A stretch of DNA of 64,000 nt from Mesorhizobium sp. WSM3626 (GCF_000513935.1 NZ_AZUY01000010.1:97037-161036); one strand, 5' to 3'. Shown: positions 27,956 through 37,326, counted from the first letter of the stretch. Made by a program: numbers and translations. The notes: generated by a model from the sequence alone, not told the origin.

Positions 27956-28840
27956 ATGCAAACCTCGACCATCGAAATCGAAGGACTGAGCCTTACCCTA
28001 CGCGAGGCAGGCCCTGCCGGAGCACCGGCTTTCCTCCTGTTGCACGGATGGCCGCAAAGCTCCTACGCCTTCGAGCGGGTGATCGGCCGGTTGGCGGCCG
28101 ACTACCGGGTCGTCGCCCCTGACCTGCCCTGCATCGGCGGCTCGCAAGGCCTGCCCGGGGCTGGCGACAAGAGAACCCTGGCGAGACTGATGAGAGGCGT
28201 CGCAGAGACTTGCGGACTACGCCAGCTCGTGGCCGCCGGCCATGATGTCGGCGGCCAGATCGTGTTTGCCTTGTTGAGAGACCATCCGGACATCCTTTCC
28301 GGCGCGGCGATCATGGATGTCGTCATTCCAGGCGTCGCGCCGTGGGAGAAGGTCATTCGCGATCCGCGGATCTGGCACTTCGCCTTCCATGCCGTCCCGG
28401 CCTTGCCGGAAACGCTGGTCAGCGGCCATCAGAGCGCTTATTTCGACTTCTTCTTCAATGTGCTTTCGAAGGATCGAGCCTCGATCCCTGACGACGCTAG
28501 GGAAATCTACGCCAAGGCCTATTCACGGCCGGAAAGCCTCCAGGCGGGGTTCGACTGGTATCGTGCTTTTCCCGAGGATGCCAAGGTCAATGCCGCGCGG
28601 CCCGCGAAACCGATTGCGGTTCCGGTGCTGTATCTGAGGGGTGCGGCCGAGTCCGGCGCCATCGGCGACTATGTCGATGGCCTGCGCGCAGCCGGGCTCT
28701 CAAATGTCGAGGGCGACATCATAGCCGGCAGCGGACACTTCGTTGCCGATGAAAATCCCGAAGCGCTTGCCGCCCGCCTGGCGCGCTTCCACAGGGAAAT
28801 CAGCTCGGCAAACTCCAACTCTACATGGCGCCAAGCCTGA
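27956..28840 (+). CDS. Alpha/beta hydrolase, epoxide hydrolase or haloalkanoate dehalogenase-like
   Basis: A 294-residue alpha/beta hydrolase. The oxyanion segment is LLLHGWPQSSYAFERVIGRLA, and the nucleophile elbow GHDVGGQI carries aspartate instead of serine, which is typical of epoxide hydrolases and haloacetate/haloalkane dehalogenases. The catalytic histidine is in GSGHFVADENPEALA. The C-terminus runs past the convergent stop of the minus-strand gene at 28821, an overlap of 20 bases. The substrate is undetermined. Confidence 0.85.
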   Translation: MQTSTIEIEGLSLTLREAGPAGAPAFLLLHGWPQSSYAFERVIGRLAADYRVVAPDLPCIGGSQGLPGAGDKRTLARLMRGVAETCGLRQLVAAGHDVGGQIVFALLRDHPDILSGAAIMDVVIPGVAPWEKVIRDPRIWHFAFHAVPALPETLVSGHQSAYFDFFFNVLSKDRASIPDDAREIYAKAYSRPESLQAGFDWYRAFPEDAKVNAARPAKPIAVPVLYLRGAAESGAIGDYVDGLRAAGLSNVEGDIIAGSGHFVADENPEALAARLARFHREISSANSNSTWRQA

Positions 28841-29132
28841 CCAGCACGGCTTTCGGGATGTTGTATTCGCGGATCACGGCGTCATGCTTGCGAAAGCCGC
28901 ACAGTTCGCGCTGGATGAAATAGCCATGCACCGCGGCGGCCGCCTCCTTGAGCAGACGGGGGCGCAACTCGTCGTCGCCATTGTCGCGCAGCCGGGCCAA
29001 GGTGTCTTCCACGCGATGCCCCGCGCGACCGAGTGCCGCCGCCTTCTCGGCGAGGATTTCATGGCCAAGGGCGTCGAAGGCCGCTTGGGCGGCCGACGCG
29101 GCGGCAAGATGAGATGGCGGACGCAAGGACAT
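28821..29132 (-). CDS. Small conserved protein (DUF6665-like)
   Basis: A 103-residue, mainly helical protein: SHLAAASAAQAAFDALGHEILAEKAAALGRAGHRVEDTLARL, then LLKEAAAAVHGYFIQRELCGFRKHDAVIREYNIP. I recognise this as a rhizobial conserved family (DUF6665 from memory); no function is known. The start at 29132 lies one base after the GNAT stop codon, with GGAGAA inside the end of the GNAT gene, so the two are translationally coupled. Confidence 0.7.
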   Translation of the reverse strand: MSLRPPSHLAAASAAQAAFDALGHEILAEKAAALGRAGHRVEDTLARLRDNGDDELRPRLLKEAAAAVHGYFIQRELCGFRKHDAVIREYNIPKAVLVRLGAM

Positions 29133-29133
29133 T

Positions 29134-29625
29134 TCAGTTCTCCTTCCCGAACACCATGCGGTGGGTGACGAATTCTTCGCCTTCCACGCGCTGAAAACCA
29201 AGCCGTTCATAAAAACCGAAGGCTTCCGGCGGCGCGCGGGTGTTCAACACAGCGAAATATTGGCCGGCCCGGCCGATCACGGTCTCGACCAGCATGCGGC
29301 CAAGGCCGTTGCGGCGGTGGCGCGCACTGACGAACAGGTGCCGGACCCGGCCCTGGTCCCTGCCCTCGAAATAGGGATCGATGTTCAGCCCGCACACGCC
29401 GGCGAGTTCCCGGCCATGCCACATCCCGAACAGTCCCTCGCCCCGCTTCAGGAACTTGTTGCGGCCGCTTGCCCAGCCATCCCCCAGGCGCACCAGCATC
29501 CAGTAGCCTTCCAGCCGGCTCTCTTCCTTCAACGCGTCGAAGGCCGCCACGGTTGGTCGCAAACGCTTGAGGACATAGCCGATCTCTGGGCCGATCTGCG
29601 GGCCTTCCTCCGGCGATCCACCCAT
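29134..29625 (-). CDS. GNAT-family N-acetyltransferase
   Basis: A 163-residue acetyltransferase with the acetyl-CoA-binding core VRHLFVSARHRRNGLGRMLVETVIGRAGQYFAVLNTRAPPEAFGFYERLGFQRVEG. The substrate is unknown. The start at 29625 is four bases after the stop of the upstream ABC gene, so it belongs to the same transcription unit; the frame remains open further upstream but overlaps the ABC coding region. Confidence 0.85.
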   Translation of the reverse strand: MGGSPEEGPQIGPEIGYVLKRLRPTVAAFDALKEESRLEGYWMLVRLGDGWASGRNKFLKRGEGLFGMWHGRELAGVCGLNIDPYFEGRDQGRVRHLFVSARHRRNGLGRMLVETVIGRAGQYFAVLNTRAPPEAFGFYERLGFQRVEGEEFVTHRMVFGKEN

Positions 29626-29629
29626 GCGC

Positions 29630-31513
29630 CTACTCCGCCGGCCGCGTCTCTTCCAGCACGCTTTCCTCGTGATAGAGGAAGCCGCCGGACTGGCGCTTCC
29701 ACAGCCGGGCATAGAGCCCGTCGAGCGCCACCAGTTCGTCATGCGTGCCTTGCTCGACGATGCGGCCGCCGTCGAGTACCACAAGGCGATCCAAGGCCGC
29801 GATCGTCGACAGCCGGTGCGCGATGGCGATCACGGTCTTGTTCTCCATCAGCCGCGTCAGATTCTCCTGGATCGCCGCCTCGATGTCGGAATCGAGCGCC
29901 GACGTCGCCTCGTCGAGAATCAGGATCGGCGCGTCCTTGAGGAAGACGCGGGCGATCGCCACGCGCTGGCGCTGGCCGCCCGACAGTTTGACGCCGCGCT
30001 CGCCGACGAAGGCCTCGTAGCCCTGGCGATCCCTGTTGTCGCGCAAGGTCAGGATGAATTCATGGGCCTCGGCCTTCCTGGCCGCCGCGATCACCTGCGC
30101 GTCGGTCGCATCGGGCATGCCGAGCTTGATGTTGTCGCGCAGCGACCGATGGAACAGAGCGGTGTCCTGGCTGACGACGCCGATATTGGCGCGCAGCGAA
30201 TTCTGCGTCACACCGGAGACGTCCTGGCCGTCGATGGTGATCCGGCCGCTTTCGAGATCGTAGAGGCGCAGGATCAGGTTGGCCAGCGTCGTCTTGCCGG
30301 CGCCCGAAGGCCCGACCAGCCCGACCTTCTCGCCCGGCTTGACGACAAGGTCGATGCCGTTCAGCACGCCAAACCCCTTGCCGTAGTGGAATTCGACATT
30401 CTTCACGTCGATGCGTCCGCCCGTCACCACCAGCTCTTTCGCGCCCGGTGCGTCAGTCAGGCCGAGCGGCTGCGAGATCAGCGCCTTGGAGTTCTCCAGC
30501 ACGCCAAGGTTTCGCAAGATACCGTTCATCTGCATCATCAGCCGGCCGAGCAGCATGTTGAGGCGAAGCACCAGCGACAGCGTGAAGGCGACGGCGCCGA
30601 CGGTGATCGAGCCCTCGACCCAGAGATAGACGGCAAAGCAGCCGATCGCCGTGATCATGATGCCCGACAGCGTCGTCAACGCCATGCGCACGCCAGTCAA
30701 CCGGCGGGTGAAGGGACGCAATGCGTCGAGATAGATGTCAAAGCCGTTCCTGATGTAGCGGTCGTCGCCGTCGGCCGCGAACAGTTTCAGTGTCTGTACA
30801 TTGGAATAGGAATCGACGATGCGGCCATTGATCATCGAGCCCGCCTCGGCCGTCGCTTCGGCGTGCCTGCGGATAGCCGGCAGATAGAGCTTGGCCAGAA
30901 ATCCGAAGGCGGTGATCCAGATCACCACCAGCACCGCGAGCCTGAGGTCGAGCCCCGCGACCAGCGCCAGCGTCGTCACCGTATAGACGATCATGAACCA
31001 GACGACCTCGATGAAGCTTTCCATCAGGTCGCCGGTCGCCTGCCCGGCCTGCCAGACTTTCGTCGCGATCCGGCCGGCGAAATCGTTCTGGAAGAAGGCA
31101 TAGGACTGGCGCGAGACGTGCCGGTGCGCCTGCCAGCGCACCAGATTGTAGAAGCCGGGCGTGATCGTCTGTTCGTCGACCAGCGCCGACAGCCCGACGA
31201 CCACGGTGCGGATGACCAGCACCACCGCGACCATGAACATAAGTTCGGGGCCGGCGGCGGTCCACAGCGCGTGCCAGCTCCGCTCGCCGGGCAACTGGTC
31301 GAGAATATCGACCAGCCGTCCGACGAAATAGAACAGGCCGGCCTCGACCAGCGGCGCGATGCCGCCGATGACCAGCATGGCGAAGAAGGCGAACTTCGCC
31401 TGCCCGACATAGTGCCGGAGGAAGCCGGCGACGCTGGCCGGTGGCCGAAGATTCGCCGGCTCCCTGAACGGGTAGACCCAGGTCTCGAACCAGCGGTAGA
31501 CGGCTGTCATCAT
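29630..31513 (-). CDS. ABC exporter half-transporter (fused membrane and ATPase domains), second of a pair
   Basis: A 627-residue protein with a six-helix type IV exporter membrane domain (residues 30-340) and an ATPase domain with Walker A GPSGAGKTTL (near 401), signature LSGGQRQRVAIARV and Walker B ILILDEATSALDSD. It is a paralogue of the gene 10 bases upstream (31524-33410), so they may form a heterodimeric exporter, as in other tandem half-transporters. The catalytic glutamate after Walker B and the signature are intact in both, so neither site looks degenerate. The cargo is unknown. Confidence 0.9.
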   Translation of the reverse strand: MMTAVYRWFETWVYPFREPANLRPPASVAGFLRHYVGQAKFAFFAMLVIGGIAPLVEAGLFYFVGRLVDILDQLPGERSWHALWTAAGPELMFMVAVVLVIRTVVVGLSALVDEQTITPGFYNLVRWQAHRHVSRQSYAFFQNDFAGRIATKVWQAGQATGDLMESFIEVVWFMIVYTVTTLALVAGLDLRLAVLVVIWITAFGFLAKLYLPAIRRHAEATAEAGSMINGRIVDSYSNVQTLKLFAADGDDRYIRNGFDIYLDALRPFTRRLTGVRMALTTLSGIMITAIGCFAVYLWVEGSITVGAVAFTLSLVLRLNMLLGRLMMQMNGILRNLGVLENSKALISQPLGLTDAPGAKELVVTGGRIDVKNVEFHYGKGFGVLNGIDLVVKPGEKVGLVGPSGAGKTTLANLILRLYDLESGRITIDGQDVSGVTQNSLRANIGVVSQDTALFHRSLRDNIKLGMPDATDAQVIAAARKAEAHEFILTLRDNRDRQGYEAFVGERGVKLSGGQRQRVAIARVFLKDAPILILDEATSALDSDIEAAIQENLTRLMENKTVIAIAHRLSTIAALDRLVVLDGGRIVEQGTHDELVALDGLYARLWKRQSGGFLYHEESVLEETRPAE

Positions 31514-31523
31514 GCGGCGGCCA

Positions 31524-33410
31524 TCATTCTGCGGCTTGTCCCTTTACAACTGCGTCGTTGGCGGCGTCGATGGGGCCGTCTTCGAGCAGGAATCCACCCG
31601 ACTGGCGCTGCCAGAGCTGCGCGTAGAGCGCGCCCCTGGCGACCAGTTCCTCGTGCGAACCCTCCTCGATGACGCGGCCCTGGTCCATCACGACGAGCCT
31701 GTCCATCGCCGCGATGGTCGACAGCCGGTGCGCGATGGCGATGACGGTCTTGCCCTGCATAAGCCTGTAGAGATTCTCCTGGATGGCGGCTTCCGCTTCG
31801 GAATCGAGCGCCGACGTCGCCTCGTCAAGGATAAGTATGGGCGCGTCCTTCAACATAACGCGAGCAATGGCGATGCGTTGCCGCTGGCCGCCGGACAGTT
31901 TGACGCCACGGTCGCCGACATAGGCATCGAAGCCATGGCGGCCGCTATGGTCCGAAAGCGCCGATATGAAATCCAGCGCCTCTGCCCGCCGCGCTGCCTC
32001 GACAAGCATGTCGTCGCTGGCATCGGGCCGGCCATAAAGGATGTTCTCGCGCACCGAACGATGGAGCAGCGAGGTGTCCTGCGTGACCATGCCGATCTGG
32101 GCGCGCAGCGAATCCTGCTTCACGCCGGCGATCTCCTGGCCGTCGATCAGGATCCGGCCGGACTCCAGATCGTAGAAGCGCAAGAGGAGATTGACCAGCG
32201 TCGACTTGCCGGCACCCGAGCGTCCGACAATGCCGACCTTTTCGCCCGGCTTCACCGTCAGCGACAGGTTTTCGATGATGCCCTTCTGCTTGCCGTAGTG
32301 GAAGCGGATGTCCTCGAAGCGGATATCGCCTTTGGAAACGCTGATCTCCTTGGCATCCGGCCTGTCCTCGACGAGGCGCGGCAGCGAGATGGAGGCAATG
32401 CCGTCCTGCACCGTGCCGATATTCTCGAACAGGCCCGACATTTCCCACATGATCCACTGCGACATACCCCACATCCGGAGCACCAGGCCGATGACCACTG
32501 CAACCGCGCCGATCGTCACCGCTTGCCCCATCCACAGCCACAGCGAGATGGCGGTGACCGAGAACAGCAGCAGCGCGTTCAGTATGTAGAGCGAGCCGAA
32601 CAGCACCGTCACCAGCCGCATGGACCGGTAGACCGTGTCGAGGAAGCCCATCATGCCTTCCCTGGCGAAGGCGGCCTCGCGGCGCGAATGGGAAAACAGC
32701 TTGACCGTCTGGATGTTGGTGTAGCTGTCGACGACGCGGCCGGTCATGGTCGAGCGCGCATTGGCCTGCTCCTCGCCGACCTTGCCCAGGCGCGGGATGA
32801 AAAAGCGCAGCAACAGGATGTAGCCGACCAGCCAGACGCCGAGCGGCGCCGCCAGCCGCCAGTCGGCCGAACCGACGATCAACAGCATGCCGAGGAAATA
32901 GACGATGACGTAGTTCAGGACGTCGATCACCTTGATGACGCATTCGCGCACGGCGAGCGCGGTCTGCATCAGCTTGGTGGCGATGCGGCCGGCGAATTCG
33001 TCCTGATAGAAGCTCATCGATTGCTTGAGCAGGTAGCGATGCACCTGCCAACGGATGCGCATGGGATAATTGCCCATCAGCGTCTGCTGGTTGAGCAGCG
33101 AATGCAGCCAAACCGTGCCGGGCAGCGCAAACAAGACGATGAAGGCCATGCCGGCGAGCTTCCAGGCCTCCGTCTGCAGGAAGGTCTCGCGGTTCTGCCC
33201 CGACAGCCAATCGACAATGCGGCCGAGGAAGCCGAACATCCACACTTCCGCGATGGCGATGGCCGCCACCAACACCGCATCGACAAGGATATAGGGCCAT
33301 GCCCCGTGCGTATAATGCAGGCAGAAGGCAACCAGCGTCTTGGGCGGCTCGACCGGTTCCGCGGCCGGGAACGGATCGAGCCTTCTTTCAAACCAGCTAA
33401 ACAACAACAT
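31524..33410 (-). CDS. ABC exporter half-transporter (fused membrane and ATPase domains), first of a pair
   Basis: A 628-residue paralogue of the downstream exporter. The membrane domain begins WFERRLDPFPAAEPVEPPKTLVAF; the ATPase domain has GRSGAGKSTLVNLLLRFYD, LSGGQRQRIAIARVML and ILILDEATSALDSE. QSMSFYQDEFAGRIATKLMQ is the coupling-helix region. The pair begins a four-gene unit that continues with the GNAT and the small DUF6665-like protein. Confidence 0.9.
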   Translation of the reverse strand: MLLFSWFERRLDPFPAAEPVEPPKTLVAFCLHYTHGAWPYILVDAVLVAAIAIAEVWMFGFLGRIVDWLSGQNRETFLQTEAWKLAGMAFIVLFALPGTVWLHSLLNQQTLMGNYPMRIRWQVHRYLLKQSMSFYQDEFAGRIATKLMQTALAVRECVIKVIDVLNYVIVYFLGMLLIVGSADWRLAAPLGVWLVGYILLLRFFIPRLGKVGEEQANARSTMTGRVVDSYTNIQTVKLFSHSRREAAFAREGMMGFLDTVYRSMRLVTVLFGSLYILNALLLFSVTAISLWLWMGQAVTIGAVAVVIGLVLRMWGMSQWIMWEMSGLFENIGTVQDGIASISLPRLVEDRPDAKEISVSKGDIRFEDIRFHYGKQKGIIENLSLTVKPGEKVGIVGRSGAGKSTLVNLLLRFYDLESGRILIDGQEIAGVKQDSLRAQIGMVTQDTSLLHRSVRENILYGRPDASDDMLVEAARRAEALDFISALSDHSGRHGFDAYVGDRGVKLSGGQRQRIAIARVMLKDAPILILDEATSALDSEAEAAIQENLYRLMQGKTVIAIAHRLSTIAAMDRLVVMDQGRVIEEGSHEELVARGALYAQLWQRQSGGFLLEDGPIDAANDAVVKGQAAE

Positions 33411-33439
33411 AGGGCATGCCTGTAAAATCTGTTTTCCGC

Positions 33440-33961
33440 TTACGCGGCTTGGCGACGTACAAAGTCCTCGGACCGCATGGCGTCGAGGGCCGACGCTCCG
33501 GAATCATCCGGAGCGTCGGCCCTGCTTCGCGCTATATAGGGGCTCGCCGGCTTTTCGCCGACAGGCACCTTTGTCGATCCTGACGACACGGCGCCACCAG
33601 TCCGGTTCTTCGCGCCCGGCCGGATCAGCCGGACGATCCGGCGCACCAGCGACGGCCGGCTCGGATCGGGAACCGCGTGCGAGAAATCGACATCCGGCAG
33701 CATGCCGCGATGCGGACGCCGGCGCACTTCGGCATGAACCGCCGACGAATAGGTCTCGCCGATCAGCAGCGCCCAGGTCGGCAGCCGGTGGATATGCAGG
33801 CTCCTCGAGCCCGGTATTCTGTAGGGATCGAACATCGGTCCGTCCTCCGTGTGAAAATAGAGATGAAAAGGATGATCGACATCGTGCCGCGGGATCGGCG
33901 GCGGATCAGTCGGGACGCGTTGGGACGGGGCCATCGGCCCCTTCGGCAGCTTGAAAAACAT
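33440..33961 (-). CDS. Hypothetical protein, Pro/Arg/His-rich
   Basis: I do not recognise this 173-residue protein. It has no signal peptide or membrane segment. The central part (PFHLYFHTEDGPMFDPYRIPGSRSLHIHRLPTWALLIGETYSSAVHAEVRRRPHRGMLPDVDF) looks folded, while both ends are low-complexity. AAGGA eight bases before the ATG at 33961 supports the start. It precedes the ABC pair on the same strand, 29 bases away, so could be cotranscribed. Confidence 0.6.
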   Translation of the reverse strand: MFFKLPKGPMAPSQRVPTDPPPIPRHDVDHPFHLYFHTEDGPMFDPYRIPGSRSLHIHRLPTWALLIGETYSSAVHAEVRRRPHRGMLPDVDFSHAVPDPSRPSLVRRIVRLIRPGAKNRTGGAVSSGSTKVPVGEKPASPYIARSRADAPDDSGASALDAMRSEDFVRRQAA

Positions 33962-34244
33962 CGCAGGATTCCTTCGAAGACCAGGGTATGGTTTCGGCGG
34001 AAATCGGTGCGGAAGTGTCTAAAAGATCAGGAGAAACGTCGTACCGAAACCGCCAGGGCGCAAGTAAGCCCACGGGTGGGGCGCTGGATGTGCATGGCCA
34101 TCATGAATTACCCCTCCATCGGTTCGGGTTGACAATGCTGGTCGTATACTCGACTTCGCAGAAAATGGCCACCCGCAGGTCCAGGAATTTCCAAAACCGC
34201 GAAGCAGCTGTGGCCGATCTGCCACTTATTAGAAGGACGCGAAA

Positions 34245-34703
34245 GTGAACCGTGGTCTCCGCATCGCGCTCTACCAGCCTGACATCGCCGGCAATACCGG
34301 GACAATCCTGCGCTTCGCCGCGTGTCTCGGGCTTGGCGTCGACATAATCGAGCCTGCCGGCTTTCCGCTCTCCGACAAGGCGCTCAAGCGCGCCGGCATG
34401 GACTACCTCGAAATGGCTGCCCTGACCCGGCATGTCGACTGGCACGCCTTCGAGGAGTGGCGCAAGGCGCGCGCGGATCGGCTGGTGCTGCTGTCGACCA
34501 AGGCTACGACCCCCTACACCGACTTCAGCTTCACCGACCGCGACATCCTCCTGTTTGGCCGCGAATCCGCGGGCGTGCCGGATCCAGTCCATCAGGCGGC
34601 GGATGTTCGGCTGACCATCCCGATGCGGCCCACCGCGCGCAGCCTCAACGTCGCCCTTTCCGTGGCCATGGTGGCGGGCGAAGCCATCCGGCAACTCGGC
34701 TAG
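34245..34703 (+). CDS. trmL: tRNA (cytidine(34)-2'-O)-methyltransferase
   Basis: A 152-residue SPOUT (trefoil-knot) methyltransferase. RIALYQPDIAGNTGTILRFAACLGLGVDIIEPAGFPLSDKALKRAGMDYL and the knot LLFGRESAGVPDPVHQAADVRLTIPMRPTARSLNVALSVAMVAGEAIRQ are TrmL hallmarks. It methylates the wobble ribose of tRNA-Leu isoacceptors. Translation starts with GTG at 34245, eight bases after AGAAGGA. Confidence 0.92.
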   Translation: MNRGLRIALYQPDIAGNTGTILRFAACLGLGVDIIEPAGFPLSDKALKRAGMDYLEMAALTRHVDWHAFEEWRKARADRLVLLSTKATTPYTDFSFTDRDILLFGRESAGVPDPVHQAADVRLTIPMRPTARSLNVALSVAMVAGEAIRQLG

Positions 34704-34794
34704 GGGATCGGCGGCAGCGCGGTCCGCGGTGATTTTTGCCCAGGCGCACATCCGCCTCTCCTTCGTTTGCACATCCAGGCTTTCTTGGCTACAA

Positions 34795-34812
34795 GCTCAA
34801 CTTAACTTGAGG
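34795..34812. promoter_or_regulatory. SoxR box upstream of soxR
   Basis: The 18 bases GCTCAACTTAACTTGAGG differ from the canonical SoxR-binding palindrome (CCTCAAGTTAACTTGAGG) at only two positions. It ends 19 bases before the soxR ATG, so SoxR probably controls its own gene. Confidence 0.78.
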
Positions 34813-34831
34813 TCAAGCGGAAAATTGCGAG

Positions 34832-35302
34832 ATGGCACCAGCGTTGGAATTGACGGTCGGCCAGGTGGCTGCGCGCAGCGGTGTGGCGGTGTCGGCGCTG
34901 CATTTCTATGAAGCCCGCGGGCTGATCCGCTGCCACCGCACGTCAGGCAACCAGCGCCGCTACGGCCGCGACGTGCTGCGGCGGGTGGCGATCATCAAGG
35001 TGGCGCAGGAGGTCGGCATCTCGCTGGCCGAGATCGGTGAGGCATTGGCATCCCTGCCCGAGGGCCGGACGCCGACACGCGACGACTGGAACCTTTTGTC
35101 GACAGCCTGGCGCGACGGGCTCGATCACAAGATCGCCCAGTTGAAGAAACTGCGCGACGGGCTGACCGACTGTATCGGCTGCGGCTGCATGTCGATCGAC
35201 AAATGCCCGCTGCGCAATAAGGAGGATCGGCTGGCCCGGGAGGGAACTGGCGCGCGGCGGCTGGTTCTTCCTTCTTCCCGTGCACGGGAAGAAGGTGCCT
35301 GA
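34832..35302 (+). CDS. soxR: Redox-sensitive transcriptional activator SoxR
   Basis: A 156-residue MerR-family protein. The winged helix at the N-terminus ([56 protein letters not shown]) is followed by a dimerisation helix and the [2Fe-2S] cluster motif C114-x2-C117-x-C119-x5-C125 ([12 protein letters not shown]). SoxR responds to redox-active compounds. In many non-enteric bacteria it directly activates exporters and oxidoreductases; here trmL lies upstream on the same strand and no target gene is adjacent. Confidence 0.93.
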   Translation: MAPALELTVGQVAARSGVAVSALHFYEARGLIRCHRTSGNQRRYGRDVLRRVAIIKVAQEVGISLAEIGEALASLPEGRTPTRDDWNLLSTAWRDGLDHKIAQLKKLRDGLTDCIGCGCMSIDKCPLRNKEDRLAREGTGARRLVLPSSRAREEGA

Positions 35303-35395
35303 AAGGCGGATGAGGGGCAGTGCCAGCACTCGAAGGTTCGCGCCGCCCTCACCCGCCTACCGGCATCCTCTCCCCGCAAACGGGGCGAGGAAATC
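35262..35395. repeat. Palindromic dispersed repeat after soxR
   Basis: A hairpin (CTTCTTCCCGTGCACGGGAA, 35270-35289) overlaps the soxR end, followed by GGCGGATGAGGGGC and, on the far side, CTCACCCGCC and CCTCTCCCCG. Outer and inner blocks are arranged as inverse pairs, as in the element at 63869-64000. Confidence 0.5.
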
Positions 35396-35653
35396 CTAAT
35401 CCGCCGCCGGCAGCCGTCTTATCGTAAACTCGATCAAATCCCCCGGGCGCTCGAACCAGCTTTCGATCTCGGTCCAGTAGGCCTGCTTGGGGAAGCGTTC
35501 GAACCATTCCTTGGCCTTGAGGCGGGCATCCGAGCGCGGCAGGACGAAGGTCTCGCGCAGGAAACCGTCGCGCGGCATGCGCGCGCGCTCGGCCCGGCTT
35601 TGGTCGAGCCTTTTCTTCAGCCCATCCAGCGGCGGTCTTGCCGGGGTGCGCAC
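35396..35653 (-). CDS. Small conserved hypothetical protein
   Basis: I do not recognise a characterised family. The 85-residue protein starts [20 protein letters not shown] and contains [51 protein letters not shown], a compact mixed-charge domain with no membrane segment. The GTG at 35653 is chosen because AAGGAG lies seven bases upstream; a longer frame to 35728 would run through a RIME repeat. It diverges from hemF. Confidence 0.65.
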   Translation of the reverse strand: MRTPARPPLDGLKKRLDQSRAERARMPRDGFLRETFVLPRSDARLKAKEWFERFPKQAYWTEIESWFERPGDLIEFTIRRLPAAD

Positions 35654-35673
35654 GAAACAACTCCTTGCACCTG

Positions 35674-35720
35674 GCGCATGACCCCGAAATCGGAATCGAG
35701 GTTCGGAAAGGATCATGCGC
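35674..35720. repeat. RIME-type repeat between the small protein and hemF
   Basis: GCGCATGACCCCGAA (35674-35688) and TTCGGAAAGGATCATGCGC (35702-35720) form the first RIME palindrome, closely similar to the copy at 4005. It lies in the divergent promoter region of hemF. Confidence 0.75.
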
Positions 35721-35821
35721 GAAACCAAAGTGACTTGACCCTGTCCCTTAAGAGATTAGGGATCGCGCCCGGAAAAGACGAGTCTTTTGTCGACTCACCG
35801 CCCCGCAACCGGAGACGGCAC

Positions 35822-36736
35822 TTGGAACGACCTGAAATACCGGCGGGGCTGCCCGCCGACATCGAAGAAAAGAAGATGAAGGCCCGGCTTTGGTTCGAGG
35901 CGCTGCGCGAGCGCATCTGCGCCACCTTCGAGCAGATCGAGCAGGATCTCGGCGGGCCGCTGGCTTCGTGGTCGCCGGGCCGTTTCGAAAAAACGCCGTG
36001 GGAGCGCGATCAGGGCAAGGGCGGCGGCGGCACCATGTCGATGATGCATGGCCGCGTCTTCGAGAAGGTCGGCGTCCACACTTCGACCGTTTATGGCGAG
36101 TTCTCGCCCGAATTCAGGAAGCAGATGCCTGGCGCCGAGGAAGACCCGCGTTTCTGGGCATCGGGCATTTCGCTGATCGCGCACCCGTGGAACCCGAACG
36201 TTCCGGCCGTGCACATGAACACGCGCATGGTCGTCACATCCAGGCATTGGGTCGGCGGCGGCGCCGACCTGACGCCGGTGCTCGACCGCCGCCGCACGCA
36301 GGATGATCCCGACACCACAGCCTTCCACCGTGCCATGCAGTTCGCTTGCGAGAAGAACGCCGGCGTCGCCGACTATCCGAAATTCAAGGCGTGGTGCGAC
36401 GAGTACTTCTTCCTGCCGCATCGCAATGAGCCGCGCGGCACCGGCGGCATCTTCTTCGACTGGCTGCATTCGACGGAGGAGAAGGGCGGCTGGAACGCCG
36501 ATTTCAATTTCGTCCAGGACGTCGGACGTTCGTTCCTCGTCGTCTACGGCCATTTGGTGCGCGCCAACTTCAACGAGAACTGGACCGATGGCGACCGCGA
36601 CGAACAGCTCATCCGCCGCGGCCGCTATGTCGAATTCAACCTTCTTCACGATCGTGGCACCATCTTCGGGCTGAAGACCGGCGGCAATGTCGCCTCGATC
36701 CTGTCCAGCCTGCCGCCGGAGGTGCGCTGGCCGTAA
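35822..36736 (+). CDS. hemF: Oxygen-dependent coproporphyrinogen III oxidase
   Basis: A 304-residue enzyme carrying out oxidative decarboxylation of coproporphyrinogen III in haem synthesis. [71 protein letters not shown], and [38 protein letters not shown] are diagnostic. The TTG at 35822 ([18 protein letters not shown]) is the likely start, with GGAG upstream, and gives the usual length of about 300 residues. Confidence 0.93.
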   Translation: MERPEIPAGLPADIEEKKMKARLWFEALRERICATFEQIEQDLGGPLASWSPGRFEKTPWERDQGKGGGGTMSMMHGRVFEKVGVHTSTVYGEFSPEFRKQMPGAEEDPRFWASGISLIAHPWNPNVPAVHMNTRMVVTSRHWVGGGADLTPVLDRRRTQDDPDTTAFHRAMQFACEKNAGVADYPKFKAWCDEYFFLPHRNEPRGTGGIFFDWLHSTEEKGGWNADFNFVQDVGRSFLVVYGHLVRANFNENWTDGDRDEQLIRRGRYVEFNLLHDRGTIFGLKTGGNVASILSSLPPEVRWP

Positions 36737-37036
36737 CAAGATGGTGAGCGCGACGTGAAGCCGCATTGATGTCCCATTTGTCGAAAATGGGCGCGGAATG
36801 TGACGCCAGGAATATCTTTTTCGTCTAATATCCATCTGAAAAAATTGGGTTATTTGTCGCATTTGGGTCGGGAAGCGCCGGTGGTTTGCCTGAGGGCAAT
36901 TCCAGGAAATGCAACCGCTTTCCCTTCGGAATTGCGTCGGAACAAGGCGGGCCGCGACTCGACGCGACCGGACGGCCCAAAGACGATGCGGATCATCTTC
37001 GTGAAAAAGGATGCCCGCTCTTCCAGGAGTATCAGC
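36737..37036. other. 300-bp region between hemF and the DUF1344 gene
   Basis: No protein-coding candidate with a ribosome site is seen. The stretch around 36810-36870 is AT-rich compared with the surroundings and is the likely promoter region for the DUF1344 gene. No terminator hairpin with a T-tract is obvious after hemF. Confidence 0.45.
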
Positions 37037-37297
37037 ATGAGAAAGATCATTGTTTCCGCCGCCGCGGCCGCCCTTCTTGCTTCCGGTTCGGTGGCGTTCG
37101 CCGCCGTCAAGCATACCACCGGAACGATCAAGACCTTCGATACGGCGTCCAAGAGCCTGGTTCTCGACAATGGATCGTCTTTTACGCTTCCCGAGACTTT
37201 CAAGGATCCTGGCCTGAAGGTCGGCGAGAAGGTCAGAATTTCGTGGGACATGAGCGGCAAGAACAAGGTTGCCGAGGCAGTCAAGATCGTGAAGTGA
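37037..37297 (+). CDS. Small exported DUF1344 protein
   Basis: An 86-residue protein with a clear signal peptide (RKIIVSAAAAALLASGSVAFA-A) and a mature domain of about 60 residues: VKHTTGTIKTFDTASKSLVLDNGSSFTLPETFKDPGLKVGEKVRISWDMSGKNKVAEAVKIVK, which matches DUF1344, a small beta-barrel-like periplasmic domain. AGGAG lies before the ATG. A strong terminator palindrome follows at 37327-37348. Function is unknown. Confidence 0.85.
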   Translation: MRKIIVSAAAAALLASGSVAFAAVKHTTGTIKTFDTASKSLVLDNGSSFTLPETFKDPGLKVGEKVRISWDMSGKNKVAEAVKIVK

Positions 37298-37326
37298 TGG
37301 CCTGCCCGCAGGGCTAGCGTAAAGAG

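Noticed and set aside
29624..33425. Long plus-strand frames (682 and 637 codons) opposite the two ABC exporters.
   Set aside because: They mirror the ABC coding sequences in both genes with similar composition, which is expected when two paralogues share codon bias; no motifs.
34129..34147. TTGACA followed by TATACT upstream of trmL, as a possible sigma-70 promoter.
   Set aside because: The spacing is only about 10 bases, too short for a functional -35/-10 pair.
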